Assembly (NCBI GenBank): GCA_022414725.1
Contig: CM039462.1
Location: 174,496,492-174,560,491, forward strand
Direction of reading: 5' to 3'
Source: Microglena sp. YARC
Taxonomy: Eukaryota; Chlorophyta; Chlorophyceae; Chlamydomonadales; Chlamydomonadaceae
Length of the DNA: 64,000 nt
The notes beneath the pieces were generated by a model. The model did no database searches and was not told where the DNA came from. It saw only the letters and a program-made list of their open reading frames with translations. Positions within the stretch are counted from its first letter, which is position 1. Each line of letters starts with the position of its first letter. This document shows, piece after piece, positions 1-15,100 of this stretch. A program made the translations under genes and the position numbers.

Positions 1-198
1 CCATTGTGCCCTCCAGCCCATTGTCAAGATTTTGCGCCAAGGCGCACAGCTGGCCCGCATTCAGGTCATGAGTGGGGGTCAGCCGGGCTAGGCCCCCCTT
101 GCGCAGCAGGAGGTCAGCAGTCAGTGTGTTAGCTGTGTTAAGGGAGAAGTCGCCCTCAAGAACTGGAATGGTGAGGCCCAGGCTTGGCACGTGAGCGC
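1..198 (-). CDS. U32 gene exon u17, cut by window edge
   Basis: The acceptor is at 199-201 and the exon runs off the left edge without a stop. It encodes EGDFSLNTANTLTADLLL and LTPTHDLNAGQL, the last conserved block of long U32 proteins. Roughly the final 50-100 residues should lie beyond the window. Confidence 0.94.
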
Positions 199-3100
199 CT
201 GCACAGTCAAATGGTGCAAGAGGGTGGTGATCATTAGTCAAATAATATAAGTCAGGTAATATTCAGATAAATGGTGCATGAGGGTGATGATCATAAGTCA
301 AATAATATAAGTCAGGTAATATTCAGATACATGGTGCAAGAGGGTGGTGATCAAATGGTGCAAGGGGGTGGTGATCATAAGTCAGTGCGTTGGCCATGTT
401 AAGGGAGAAATCGCCCTTGAGGATCGGAATGGTGAGGCTTATGTTTGGCACCTGAGCGCTAGCACAGTCAAACGCAGATACATATTAATTGACATGTGTA
501 GTGTTTGACAGTATTAAGAGGGTTGTAGTGACTAAGAGAACAAGTTCTATGTAGCGTCGCAAGCGACGTTAAAAATTGGCGGAGAGGTTCGCGACGGAGC
601 GACAGGTGGCACGGGAAGCGAGTTAGTTACGATACCGTTGGCTGACGTGTCAGGCTTCATCTCGGTCAGACGGTCGGTCAGTCAGTCGGACAGACAAATG
701 GGTAACCCTGGGGGCTCCCGCCCCCTTGAAGAGGGGACTCTGCCAAAAACACCAGACAAGTGAGCCAACATAGAAGAGTAATTTACTTTGAAACAAAGCG
801 TGCTTGCATGGCGTCAATGTACAACACCTACCTGTTCCTCCCAAGGTTTGCAACTTGTGCAGCAAACCAAGAGATCTGACCAGAAGAGCATCAGATCCCA
901 ACTTGAGGTAGAAGTTCCTGAAGGAGATAAGGACAAGAAATAGGTATGTGGTAAGACTACAGGATACTGTGATGATGGTGACGGTGATAGTGATGATGGT
1001 GAGGATGATGGCCAACCTACCACATCCTCTCCTCATCTGGCTTAATAATCCTAGGTGTGGCCACAACAACACACTTGCCTGCCTCGTTTACTAATGCCAT
1101 GGCATCTTTCAATCATTGAACAATACATTCTTGTACATGCAAAGATGGTTCATGTCAGGGGAGGGGCAGAGAGACAGATTTTGGACCGCACGCTCAATAT
1201 GGTGTCCGATTCAGATGGGAGTTGGAATTGTGGAAGTTTCATACAAAAAGAGGGGGGACATCAAGTTGGGAAAAAGGTTTTTTACCCCCCCCCCCCCCCC
1301 CCCCCTCCTAAAACCCGCTTACCTCACCCTACCCCCCCTAACATGGGGGTCATTCGAAAGATCAAGGTTCATGCGTTCATCAATTCACGTGTCCCTATTG
1401 ATTCCACCCAACCTACCACAGCCTCTCCTCGTCTGGTTTAAGGATCCTAGGTGTGGCGACAACAGCCCGCTTGCCTGCCTCCTTCACTGACGCCACAGCC
1501 TCTTTCAAGCCTTGGACTTCCAGGAAGTCCAGTACTATCTCGCCTAACCACTCCACTGTGCATGCTGCTTCAACCTACATTCACATGGTTGTGTTGTGTT
1601 GTGTTGGGTGGGGCTGAGTTGTGTTGTGTTGGGTTAGGTTAGGTTGGGTGGGTCCTTTCCATTAGCCTCCCCTGGTAATGTGGAGTTCTTGATCGTCCGA
1701 GCTTGCTTGAGTCCCTTTAGCCTGTTTGGTTAACCTTAGACTGGACCACATATTTGAACATACAGTTTTGATCGGCAGGGAAAACAACAGAAAGGTAGGT
1801 AAGGAAAAATAAGCACAACCAGAAGGGAATGAAAAATTCACATGCATAGGCCTATGCAAAAATCCTATCCTCTGTGATTGCTATATGGATCTGAGGCTTT
1901 GCCTCGCTTCCCACCCCCCCCCACACACACCCTAATCTCCCCCCAAGCACCCACCCATCAATCCTACCCCCAACAACACACCTTAACCCCCCACACACAC
2001 ACCTCTACCCCTATGCCTGGCCCACACAACACACATGTGAACCCACCTGTTCCTTTGAGCGGCACAACACTCTTAATGAGGCCAAATGCCGTGCCTCTGC
2101 CGCCTTCCTCACTGGCTTGCGGCCTGTACTGCTAGCTGCTGAGCTGGATGCTGACTGTGTAGCTGCTGCCATGAGGCGAGGCAGTACAGGTTCCTCTGCA
2201 AGACCATCTGCACACCTGTGGTCCCTTCGTAGTGCCAGCATGGAGTCAGCAGCCTCACGTCGTACTGCTTTCAGCTCACTTGAAGGCAGGAACAAGCCTG
2301 CATAGTGTGGGATGCAAATGACTTGGCTTCATGAAACAGCTGGTACATTTGGAGTTCAGTAGGGCACCAGGATGACACAAAAGTAATGAACCACATCAGT
2401 CCACTGAATAATTGATGACATGCACCAAGTCTATCCATATTCAGAGGATATGATCAAATCATGGAATCTACATATAAGGAATGAACATATAATTATAGAT
2501 AACATACACATACAATTCCAGATGTCCTAAAAATATGATTACAGATGGCATACAAGTATACAGCATATGGCACATATGTGAGTGGATACATGTTCAGTGC
2601 CCAGACCTAGGAATGAATGTACCCCAGAACCTTTGCGCATGAGGGGAATATTCTTCGCCCCTCATGTAGCCATACCAGGGAAGATGCTGTTTGACCTTCA
2701 AGCAAATGCTTCTTGCTGCAAGTAAGGGGAAGGCGGGGCCTCTGGCACAACCCCTCCCAGCAGGCAAGGTCACACAATGGTATTTGTATTTTGTTTAATT
2801 TATATGTTTTTGTATTTGAATTTGTCTGTGCATTTTTCTATGCACTAAAATCTGGATTTGTATCTGTATAAAATATATGTATTTGTATCTGTATAAAATA
2901 TCTGTATTTGTCTGTGCATTTTTATATGCACTAAAATCTGGATTTGTATCTGTATGTATTTGTATCTGTAAACAATATCTGTGTTTGGATCTGTATTTTT
3001 TACATATTTTCGAATTTGCATTTGTGTTTGCCTGCCAGCCTGTGGAGATTCTCTGATATATTTTCAATTTAGTTGGCTTGTTTTTGATGTTTCTGGAGGT

Positions 3101-6100
3101 TGATGGTCAGGGTATTCATGGAGCTGATGTTGGTGTACATCGGAGCCACGAGTTGCTCCGATGTACAGTCAGTTTATATATGTTATATTTGTTTGACCTG
3201 ATTTTTATGGTTGTGGAGGTGGTGGTTGCGGTGGTTATGTAGGTGATGGAAATTGGAGCCATGACTTGCTTGGTGAGTTGGTGAGTTAGTGCCCTTGATA
3301 GTCAGATGACTAAGATAGATGTTATCCAGATTCAGCAAGTGTTTGTTATTCGAGGTTGGGCAAGCCCACGGTCAATGGCAGTAGTAGTGGTGGTGGTGGT
3401 AGTTTAGCTGGTGTTTTTGGTGGTGGTGGTAATGTTGGCGGTGGCAGTGGTGGTGGTGGTTTAGGTGGTGCAACCTTGGCGGGGCCGGGACCCCCAAATT
3501 TGGCCACCCCCTGGACCATAATATAAAATATGCATAAATGTATAACAAAATTAGAACTTCAAACGTACCTTGATCCAACTTCAGGCCAGATGTATCCAAG
3601 CTCTTTGTATCAAGGCAGTTGGGCCCTAGCTGGCCGATGGCCTGGAGTGGGGACAACAATGATATGGTTGCTTTCAAATGTAGAGTGAAGGTGGAAGGGT
3701 AGGATAGGCAAATCATGTTTCATTCAAATCTCTTTTAAAGATCATGAAACTACACAATTGCTATGCGATCTGGAATGTCTTGTACCTATTGACATTCCCG
3801 TGGTTGCATTCTACACTCATTAAAACAACTGGAATTGCTTTATTCCAAATATGTTTGATTAGCCTAGCATATCATCTCTAGGAACAAGCAGAGCCATCAG
3901 CATCCTGGTAGTTTATGCCATATTTAATATTTTGGTATCCGCTGTACCACAGAGGCAGGGAGCAGTTGGCATAACACAAATCTGCACAATATTTTTGCAT
4001 TCTACAGGGTAGCGGATTGTGTTGATTCGGGTCCATGATTGTTTAAATGATTTTTACTGATTTGTAATCAATTTTAAATGTTTTTATGTCTCTAATCGGG
4101 TCTGGGGTAGGGGACATTTCGTCCCAAACGGGGTCCCAGGTAACGATCCCAAATTATAGCGGGAAACATATCCCTGTTTCTGCACTCAGTCGGTCGGTCT
4201 ATTTTAATGTTTTTATTTATACTTCCTGTAGTCACTGTACCAGAAAACTGTGAGCAGCCTGAAGGCTGACATATCATACAAGTACATAGATATTTAATCA
4301 CTACAATCTGCACACACACACATACACACACTCAAACACATAATGACCAAATTCAGGTTGATGAAGCTCACCGGTGACAGCCACAAATAAATAGGGTGTC
4401 TAAACCCACGTAGAACACACGTCATCTGGATCCCAACAGAGTTCATTCACCGCAAATAACTCTCATATCGAGGATGGTTTAAAACAAAGATTGGTGATTA
4501 GGCACAGCGTAATAAAACGGGCTGGTCCCCTCAACCTCACGCCTCGTCATAAAGCGTAACATGATTGATTCAAACAGAGTTCCTTCACAGCCAATAACAC
4601 TCATATTGAAGATGGTATTCAAATCCTAAACCCTAAACCCTACAGTTCATTCATGGTGAAGCCTCTCACCTTAGTGATGTCTGCAACAGCCATTGGGCGC
4701 TTGCTAGCTGGCGTTAATGACATGGAAGTAGAGGCGCTACAGGTTCGTCCCGCATCATCCCTACACAGATGATGGTGGTGATGCAGTACGGAGGTCAGGA
4801 TGCAGTTCTGCCCCCAGGATATGAAAATGACTTGCTGCACCAAATTATTTTTGTTGATGATAATGATAGAAGTGCTGTTGCAAAGGAAGTAGAAGCACAA
4901 GCGGTTTGTCCCGCATCATCCCTCAACATAGAATGGTGGTGATGCAGTATGAAGTTCAGTGTGCAGTTCTGCCATCAGGAAATGCAAATAACTTGCTGCA
5001 CCAAATTATTGTTGCCAATAATAATGATGGAAATGCTGCTGTTGTTGCTGGTGGACGGAAGTAGGGGTGCTGGCGATATATCCCGCATTATCCATACACA
5101 TATGATGGTGGTGAAGCAGTGCCAAGGTCCCTGTGCATTTATGCCACCAGGATATGCAAATTACTTGCTGCTTCAAAATATTCTTGCAGATGATAATGAT
5201 GGAATTGCTGCTGTTGTTGCTGGTGGATGGATGTAGAGGCGCTGACGATATGTCCCGCATTATCCATACACATATGATGGTGGAGAAGCAGCGCGAAGGT
5301 CCCTGTGCAGTTATGCCATCAGGATATGCAAATTGCTTGCCACTGCGAATTATTGTTGTCGATGATAATGATGAAAGTGCTGCTGTTGTTGCTGGTGGAT
5401 GGAAGTAGGGGTGCTGGCGATATGTCCAGCATTCGTACACATATGATGGTGGAGAAGCAGTGCAAAGGTCCGTGTGCAGTTTTCCCGCAAGGGTATGGAA
5501 ATGACTTGCTGCTGCAAATTGTAGTTGCCAGTGACAATAATGGAGGTGCTGTTGGATGGCAGTCAAGGCGCTTGCAGTATGTTTGCGCCATCCCTACATA
5601 GATGATGGTGGGGCAGGACACACTCCCGCCATCCAGTCTCCCGTTTTCCCACTAGGGCATCAAACAATGAGATGCATCGTTGCACAGTTGTTGCAGTCAT
5701 TGAGTCTCGACTTAGCTTCATTTGGCGCCACATAGAGATCCCTAATTAAACAAATATGGGTTAGCCAACTTTAGTTCAAGCTCAGGCGCAGTAGCCGTCT
5801 GCGAAAAAAAACTCACAGTAACCTTCCCCAGTGCAAGCAAACGGGAAGGTTCCTTAAATTGCACGCCCCGTGGCAAGGCGTAACACTTTCCAACTTCCGA
5901 TTTTCCTAGTGCAAACGAACGGGAAGGCTTCTTCAACTTCACGCCCGTGGTAAGACGTAACAATGTCCTTTTCAAGTTTTTACCTGAGGGTCAGCGTCAA
6001 CGGTTGGTCCAGCTCTCCTGTCACTTGCACATCAATAGGAATCTTGAGCTGTTGAGCTGAGCTAAGCTTGTTGTATGTTTCTTTCAGACGAGCCTCAGTC

Positions 6101-9100
6101 TTGGGGCTTCTTGTGCGCCATACCAAGTCACCAGGCTGAACAAAAAAGTGAGGTAACATCAGATCAGATCAGAACATACCAGATCACACCAGATCAGATC
6201 ACAACACATCCAATCACCAGGTCTAAGCACAAAATATAGCCAGATCACACCAGATCAGATCACAACACATCCGATCGCCAGGCTAAGCACAAAATAGAGC
6301 CAGATCACACCAGATCAGATCATAACACATCCGATGGCCAGGCCAAGCACAAAATAGAGCCAGATCACACCAGATCAGATCACAACACATCCGATCACCA
6401 GGCTAAGCACAAATTAGAGGCAGATCACACTAGATCAGATCACCAGGCCAAACACAAAATAGAGCCAGATCACACCAGATCAGATCACAATAGATAATAT
6501 CACAACAGATCAGATTACCAATCTATACATAAATGCAAGATCAGGCCGGATACGTTCCCCAGGCTACACAGAGATCCCAAGTTTTAGAGAGCGGGCTTCT
6601 AATCCCCTCCACATTCCTCATAACTTATAGCTGCCCTTCCAGCCTATCCGGTTGTTTGGCAAGTCACTTAAGCCAATTTGGCTACCCCTGGACTGTAGCA
6701 CATACATACATACATACATTTATATGTCAGATTACAAGCAAGATAAGGCAGTGCAACAAGCAGAAAGATAAAAGCAGGTATGCTCCCAAGGTGCTTGTTT
6801 CAGTATGGCCTGGTTATGTTGTCTGTAGGCGTCTGGTACCAGCTCACCAGCAGACACCAGCCTTTTAGATAGTGCCCTATGCTCCCTCGGGTAATTGCTG
6901 AAGCATCATTCAAATGTCAATGCACATGAAAATGCAAGCAGAACCAACCAAGGGCCCCAGGCATCTGCTGCAGAAGTTCTTAAAAAGAAGGTCAGGTCAG
7001 GATGGAAGGGGCACAAAAAATCCTCAACTCCTCTGATGAAACTAACACAGTGGACCGGGGGCATTATGAAGAATATTAGGAAGTCTGAATATGTTTGTTC
7101 AGACTTAACTTGGTCATCAACGTTAACTTCAAATGCACAAGCTATAAGAGGAGCTTATACATTTGAAAATGTATACTATAGAATAATATTTATATATAAT
7201 ATGTAATATTACTGTAGTAACGCAATAATGCATTTTTTTAATAAATTCAAAATTCTAGCGAAACAGCTCGTCCGTCTAATATTAACTAACATTCACTTAT
7301 ATTATTCATTCTGTAATATGAACTAATTTAGTCTTTCCCTACTCATAGGTTGGAGCCACGCATTTCAGCCTCACCTCCACATAGCTCAGCCCAGGCTTAT
7401 GGTTTGGGGTTTAGAAGTTAGTAAGGGTCCAACCATGCATGTCAGCTGTACCTCCACATATGCCAGGACCTGTTTATCATTTATGGTGTAGGGTTCAGTG
7501 CGTTAGAAGCTATTGTTTAGGTTCCAACCACACACGTTAGCCTTACCTGAATATATCCCAGGTCTAGGTTTTGATAGGTCACATTGGTCTGGAACACCAG
7601 CTTCACCAGACCCTCTGACACCATATCTTCTCCAATGGGCTTGCCACTCCCCTGCAGAACATTGTGCACAATGCCACCTGCATTGGATTGCGGGGCAGAG
7701 ATTTCGTTTTCCTCTTTGTATAATTTTTGCTACTTCTGACCCTGTTTTGGCCTAAATTGCCGCTATAGAGAACCCCAATATATGGGCCTCAATGGCCCTT
7801 AAAAGCTTTTAAAGGATTCTGTCACTGGAGGAGGCCTAAACCCATACAGCTATATAAAAAAACCACTTCCTGAACTGAAAAACAAATCTCTGTTGGGGAG
7901 GGGGGGTAGGCACACTGACTGTAGGTGCTGTAGTGATGTGTGAAACCAATTATAACCATGTGTAAATAATGCAAAAATTGTTGCATATCTGTAGTACAAT
8001 GATGTGTTATTGAATTAAACCTAAAGAAATGGACGGGGTACATACACTTTAGGAGCTGTTGTGACGTGAAACCAAGGGTTACCAAGGGTTAATGATTGTT
8101 AGTTAGTATTATTATGTGTTATTGAGTGCAAACGTAAGAGATGGGCTTGCCATTCCCACAGTAACCTTCCCCAGTGCAAGCGAATGGGAAATTTCCTTCA
8201 ACTTCACGCCCCGCGGCAAGGCACATCCATTTTCAAACATTGCACACCTTCTTCATGTTCCTCTGGGTTTCCAGCATCAAAGACAACACCGTCACCCTTT
8301 GAGATCGGCCCAGCCAGTTGCACTTCAACAGAACGGGGACTAACACTAACCACCTTGCCCACGTAGACCCCGCGGTGTCGTGGGGAGCGGCCACGCACAA
8401 GGCGCTGGTGTTGGACTCCTTCTAAGAAGCCGGGGGTGAGGCCAGTATGTTCACCGTCTTGACCACGAGCAAACACCTGCAGCATTGATCACAACATTGA
8501 ATGTTTCAGTCAATGTACTGCCAAAATCTTGGGGCTCAACCTAGTGCCTGGCTCAGGGAGCTGCCTAGAAGCTGCTACTTGTAGCTGAAAAGAAAAGCTA
8601 TGGATACATGGCCCCGATCATCCAACTGATATATTCAAGGTTGGGCAGGTCTATTAGCCTACATGTATATATGGATACATCGATACAATCATCCAAATGA
8701 TGTATTCAAGGTTAAACAGGTCTATTAGCCTATTTATGTGGATACATTGATACAATCATACAAATGATATATTCAAGGTTAAACAGGTCTATTAGCCTTT
8801 ATATATGGATGCACTGATGCAATCATACTACTGATATATTCAAGGTTGAGCATGTCTATTAGCCTATTTGTCAAACCATAGACAGAAATAAAGAGGCAAA
8901 AACACACTTTGCCTGTATACTCCATACCTGTTCAACATAGAACTGCCGGTCTTCCCACTTGAATTGAATGAAAGAAAAACTCACCCAGCTCAAGATCACG
9001 TCGCTCTTGGGTACTTAACTGAACTGCTTTCTTGGAAGCAACCATGGATGGGCTGATTTGCTAACGAGCCGGTTTCTTGGGGCATTATCTCTCAGCTGTG

Positions 9101-12100
9101 TCAATTGAAAGCAACAATTCCTCACCTGCTCAAAGTCACGCCGCTCTTGGGCGCCTATTTTAACCGGCTTCTTGGAAGCAAACATGGATGGGTTGATTTG
9201 CTAACAAGCCGGTTTCTTGGGGCATTATCTCTCAGCTGTGTCAATTGAAAGCAACAATTCCTCACCTGCTCAAAGTCTTGGGTGCCTATTTTAACCGGCT
9301 TCTTGGAAGCAAACATGGATGGTTGATGTGCTAACGAGCCAGTTTCTTGGGGCATTATCTCTCAGCCGTGCTAATTGAAAGTAGCACCTGCTCACCTGCT
9401 CAAGGCCACGTCGCTCTTCGGTACTCTGCCTAAGCGCCTTTTTGGTGGCAGCCGTCTTCTTGAGGCGATGTCTCTCAACTGCGATTCCCAGGGCCTCCTA
9501 GTCAGTTATAATTGAAAGAAACACTCTCGCACCTGCTCAAGGTCACGTCACTCTTGCGTGCTTACTTTAGTCGCCTTCTTGGTAGCAAATATGGAGGGGC
9601 TGATTTATTAATGAGCCAGCTTCTTGGGGCATTATCTCCCAGCTGTGTTAATTGAAAGCAACGCTTGTGTCAGCGTTTAGCTGTAGACTGCCTGACTGTC
9701 CTTCCGCCCCCCTTAGATGAAACCATACACATTCTAGCCTCCTGACTCTCTTGTTAACAAATCGCGCACCTGCTCAAGGTCACGTCGCTCCTGGGTGCTT
9801 AGCTTTGTCGCCTTCTTGGCAGCAGCCATGGAGGGGCTCATGCTTTTATCATCACTCCTCCTGGGGCGTTGTCTCTCAGCTGTATTTCCCAAAGCCTCCC
9901 AAGCCGCATCAATAGCCTTGCGGTACACTTGAGTGGTGAGCGATACGTACTCAGGACCCTTCAATCGACCTAGTGTTGTTTGGCATGGATTGGGTTGGGT
10001 TGGGCTGGGCTGGGTTGGGTTGGGCAGGTTTGGTTTGGTTTGGTTTGGTTTGGGCTGAGTCGGGTTGGGTTAAGCTGTTGGGCTGGGTTGGGCTGGTGTG
10101 CGGTATGGTGTAGGGTGGTAGATGTGGCATGGTGCTGTTGGGTGACTCTCTCATCATCACTTCTCTTCGGGTGTTGTCTCTCATCTGTGTTCCCAAGAGC
10201 CGCACATGCCGCATCAATTGCATTGCGGTACACTAGAGTGGTGAGCGATACGTACTCAGGACCCTTCAATCAACCTGGCATGGTTTGTCATAGAGTAGGT
10301 TGGTGTGGTGCGGTGTGGTGCGGTATTGGCTTGGCATGCATTGCAATATTGCATTGCACTCTATATATATGGAGTATACATTACCATATATGTTACCATA
10401 TATATTGCAATGCGCTCCACATGTACACAATATATATATTGCACTCCATTTCCTTCCACTACACAACACCCCATTCAATCACCTCAGCTAGTGAATGGAA
10501 CATGTTTTCCGGCTGCCTGGGCACAGCTACCTTGCAAACCTGACTGTTATCTCCTACCCATCCAACATACCATCAATTTAAAAGCAAGCCACAAATAAGG
10601 CTGGCTTGCAACATATCCACAAAGGACCATAAAGAAACAAGCAGACCCGCACTAAGAGAAAACAACTACACTTGCTTGCTGCTTTTTTGCTTGCTTGCTG
10701 CAATATTGTCTAGTTGTGAGGACTAGTTTGAAGACCCCTCCCAGATGTTGTGGAGCAGGCTTTCTTTGGGTCAACAATGGCCTGTTGATGACAACATAAT
10801 TAAATGCAATGTAACATGTAGGCACACACCCCAGGCCCCCGTGGTTTTTTATATGTATGAGTTTAATTCACAAGTGCTTGTTTTTCTAAACTGTCTTTCC
10901 TATTATAAGTTTAGCCACGTCCTTGTAGCCTAGTTGGCTACCCCTGGACTGTAAAAATACATACACATGTACATACAGACATATCAATCCAACATACCTT
11001 CAATTTTAAAGCAGGCCACACCAGCTTCGATGAGCTCTGGCACCTGAGGAGTTGCCAGATAATAAATTAGCAGCTTGGATCTACCAGGTGGATTAAAATG
11101 AGGCGTGAGTGGCTTCAGTGGTAGGGGGTTGAGTGGCTGCCAGTGTGGGAGAGAGGGTCTGTGTGGTAGCGTGTTATCTAGGTACGTAGCCTGTTAGTTA
11201 GGCATGACCCCATCCCCGTTCGGAACGGGATGGCTCTATCGAAGAGCGATCCCGATTCGGACAGAAGCATGTGCGGGGTCCCATCAGGTTGCTGGTTCGA
11301 ACCCCATCGAGGTCACCTGGGCCCACCCGGAGGGTCGTCGACCGGCATGGTAACTGGACTCAAGGCGTGATGTAAGCCCGTTCATTGCATACTTACCAGC
11401 CGGTTCCTTTAAAACCACGTCCTTAGAAGTGTCATTGTGACATACCTTGGAAGTTGAGATTTATTTATTTATTTATTTAGGCATGACCCCAGTGTCAGCA
11501 CGGTATACACATCCAATAATCAGTCCTTGGACATCACAAGCTACATATTCAAGCTACACTTTCAACCTGCCCTTTTGATATGCACAACTTTGTACAGCTT
11601 GTTACAGTCTGGGTGGAAGGATGGTACGTTGTAGGTGCTAGGTGGTAGGTGGTGCTAGGTGGAAGGATGATAGATTGTAGGTGCTAGGTGGTGGTAGGTG
11701 CTAGGTTGAAGGATAGTAGGTGGTAGGTGCTAGGTGGTCACCTGCATGTGCATGCAGCAGCAGTTGTGTACCTTTGTGTCAAACCAGCTACTGTCTGCCC
11801 ATGTAGACAATATGCAAACATCAGCCCATATGGATTTGCTTGATAAGCTGGGAGCTATTATACGATATATATTTGTCTGCCCAGGCTTCTGTAACGATTA
11901 TTCTTCAATCAATCAATAAATTAATTGAATAGTTAATCAGTTACTTGATTGGTTGATTGATTGATTGATTGGTATAACGTCAAAGGACTGACAGCACCAC
12001 TTCCGTGTTCTACAGCCTTCTACATCAATTACTATATATTGCCCACCTCCAAATATGGCAGCACAAACTTCAGTGATAGTTACTCCAACACATCAAACCA

Positions 12101-15100
12101 GCAGTTACAAGTTCTAAATCATGACACATTTAGGCAGCACATCAGTACATCTGGCAGTAGATCAGCAGCACACCAGGAACAATCATTCCACCGAGCCACA
12201 GCACCACTTACATGTTCAACAGCCATCAAGTCTTGAGGGCTGAGCAAGTACTTCATATCTCCCATCTCCTTCAGCTGTCCATCCAACAACAGCCCGTACG
12301 GCATACGGCAAGCTTGCGCACATTGGCCCCTGCATGTATGTTACAGGCCAATTAGGACAAAGGGACTGGGGTGTGGGTTGACCGCACCGACAATGCCTGA
12401 ATGTAATCAAGCACAGTTTATAACAGCCCATACGGTATACAGCACGCTTGCGCACACTGGCCCCTGCATGCACGTCAAAGTCCAGGGGTAGCCAATTAGG
12501 ATAAAGGGACTGGGGTGTGGGTCAGTAAAATCAATAATAACAGTAATCAAGATTATTCTAGACTACCAGTAGGGTCCGGTTTAACAAGCACAGTTTTAAG
12601 AGCCCCTGCGGCATGCTTACACAAACTGCCCCCTGTGGGATTTTAGCATCGAATTAAGAAGGACATTTCTAGCTATGGGTTTTCTACAATTGCCTATTCT
12701 CTTCTTCTACTGATTTGTCTGTGTTCTACACGTGTTTGCTTGTTGTATGTAGTAGTTAATAAGCATTTGTATATGCTTTGTTTAGGTTGCCTCTTGACTT
12801 GTATTTTCTTGTACGCTCTTTGTTTTTATTAGCAAATTAGCTTTGTTGTATTTGTAGTGATATTGTATTTGCAGTTGTGCAGCACATTCAGGTTCTGAAT
12901 ACAACAGGTCACACCGGGTTGACAAGTGCAAGGCACATGTGGCATCAGCAGTGTTCTCACCTGTTTGCTGACTACATGTCTGAGACAGATGACAGAGACA
13001 GCATGTCACTTGTCTATAAATGTCACTTGTCTCATCTGTTCCCTCTGTTGCAAACATGCTCATGTGGCTTCCACAGTGTGCTCACCTGTTTGCTGATTGT
13101 ACGTCAAAGACAGCATGTCACCTGTCTCTAGATGCCACCTGTCTCATCTGTTCCCTCTGTTCCAAACATGTTTGCTGATTATATGTCAGAGAAGGATGAC
13201 AGAGACAGCCTGTCACCTGTCTCTAGATGAAACCTGTCTCATCCACCACCACACCACACCATGCTTATGTGGCTTCAGCAGTGTGCTCACCTGTTTGCTG
13301 ATCGTCCACCCCATGCCTCAGAACTGAAGCACTGTCCTGAGTATGACACACATAGTGCACCATGCACAAAGGCCTCGACTTCAGCCTTGGAGCCATCTCG
13401 CACCTGCAACAAAATCATAGTTCAAATCAGTCAACATGATTCACGGAAGTGTATGTTGGATTAGGAAACACACAGAGAGCACCATGGACAAGGGCCTCTA
13501 CTTCAGCCCCCACTCAATTCCGTCGCCACGAGTTGCTCTGATAGCCAACACTCTTTGTCAATTTTCCGCGTTGCTTGCGACGCCGGGAGGAATTGTTCTA
13601 GACTCCTCTCAACTTGCATCCCACCCCATCCCGCCTCACCCCTTGTATCTTTTTGGCTTGCTTTAGAGATCTCTTTCAAGACAAGCTCCCTCCCCACCAC
13701 CACCGGGTCCACTCCCAACTGGTGGATGAAGACGGCCCCCTTTCAGTAGCATCTTTATTCCTGCCACCCTCCACTCTCAACCCACCCTTTTTTTGCTTGC
13801 CCCTTTCATCACACCCCACCCCTCCTTTCTTCAGATCACCTTGGATATTTCTTTCAAGCTCAGCTCCCTCCTCACCACAGCTCGGTCCACTCCCAGCTGG
13901 TGGGTGATGTCGGCCCAGTCCAAATCTCTGTTACAGTTCAACCTTTGCCCCCCTCTACTGCTATCCCACCCACCCAACCCCTCTTCAGCTCACCTTCAAG
14001 ATTTCTTTCAAGCTCAGCTCCCTCCTCACCACCACACTGTCCACTCCCAGCTGGTGGGTGATGTCGGCCCAGTCCAAAATCTCTGTTACAGTTCAACCTT
14101 TGCCCCCCTCTACTGCTATTCCACCACCCACCCACCCACCCCCTCTTCAGCTCACCTTCGAGATTTCTTTCAACCTCAGCTCCCTCCTCACCACCACACT
14201 GTCCACTCCCAGCTGGTGGATGATGACAGCACTGTCCAACTCTCTGTTACAGTTCAACCTTTGCCCCCCTCTACTGCTATCCCACCCACCCACCCCCTCT
14301 TCAGCTCACCTTCGAGATTTCTTTCAACCTCAGCTCCCTCCTCACCACCACACTGTCCACTCCCAGCTGGTGGATGATGACAGCCCTGTCCAACTCTCTG
14401 TTACAGTTCAACCCTTGCCCCCCTCCAATGCTATCTCATTCCCCCCTCCCCACCCCACCCCACCCCTTCTTCAGCTCACCTTCGATATCTCTTTCAAGCT
14501 CAGCTCCCTCCCCACCACCACACGGTCCACTCCCAGCTGGTGGATGATGACAGCCCTGTCCAACTCTCTGTTACAGTTCAACCCTTGCCCCCCTCCAATG
14601 CTATCTCATTCCCCCTCCCCCCCCCACCCCCCCCTTCTTCAGCTCACCTTCGATATCTCTTTCAAGCTCAGCTCCCTCCCCACCACCACACGGTCCACTC
14701 CCAGCTGGTGGATGAAGTCGGCCCCCTCAGCTGATGTGATTGTCATCTGTGTGCTTCCATGGACTGGGAGATTTGGCGCCACCTGAAAGGGTTCCAATAT
14801 ACAGTTGAATGGACTAGACGTTGGTAGACCAGGAAACAATAACGCTGCTGCTGTTGGTGCTGCTTTCGATGCTGTTGTTTATGCTGTTGTTTATGCTGTT
14901 GTTCATGCTTTTTACTGTTTTTTTAGTGTTGTTGCTTCTGATAACTGTTTTTTTTCCCTTCTTTTTTGAAGCCGGTAATGTTTTTTTTCTTTGCAATTGC
15001 TGTAGTGTTGCAGAAGCTCTTATTGATATCAGTGAAGCTCTTGTTGGTATCGCGTGTTAGTTGTACATCTTGCTACCTTCAAATACTCTATGATGATGAT

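Noticed and set aside
4949..5621. Several plus and minus frames rich in His, Leu or Val
   Set aside because: Shadow of the 173-bp tandem array beside U32 exon u12.
11281..11310. Functional tRNA gene
   Set aside because: A B-box-like GGTTCGAACCCC is present, but I could not find a matching acceptor stem or A box at proper spacing.
13555..14786. Overlapping Pro/Ser/His-rich plus-strand frames up to 242 residues
   Set aside because: Shadow of the seven-copy U32 exon u4 array. The minus strand carries the conserved motif and donors.
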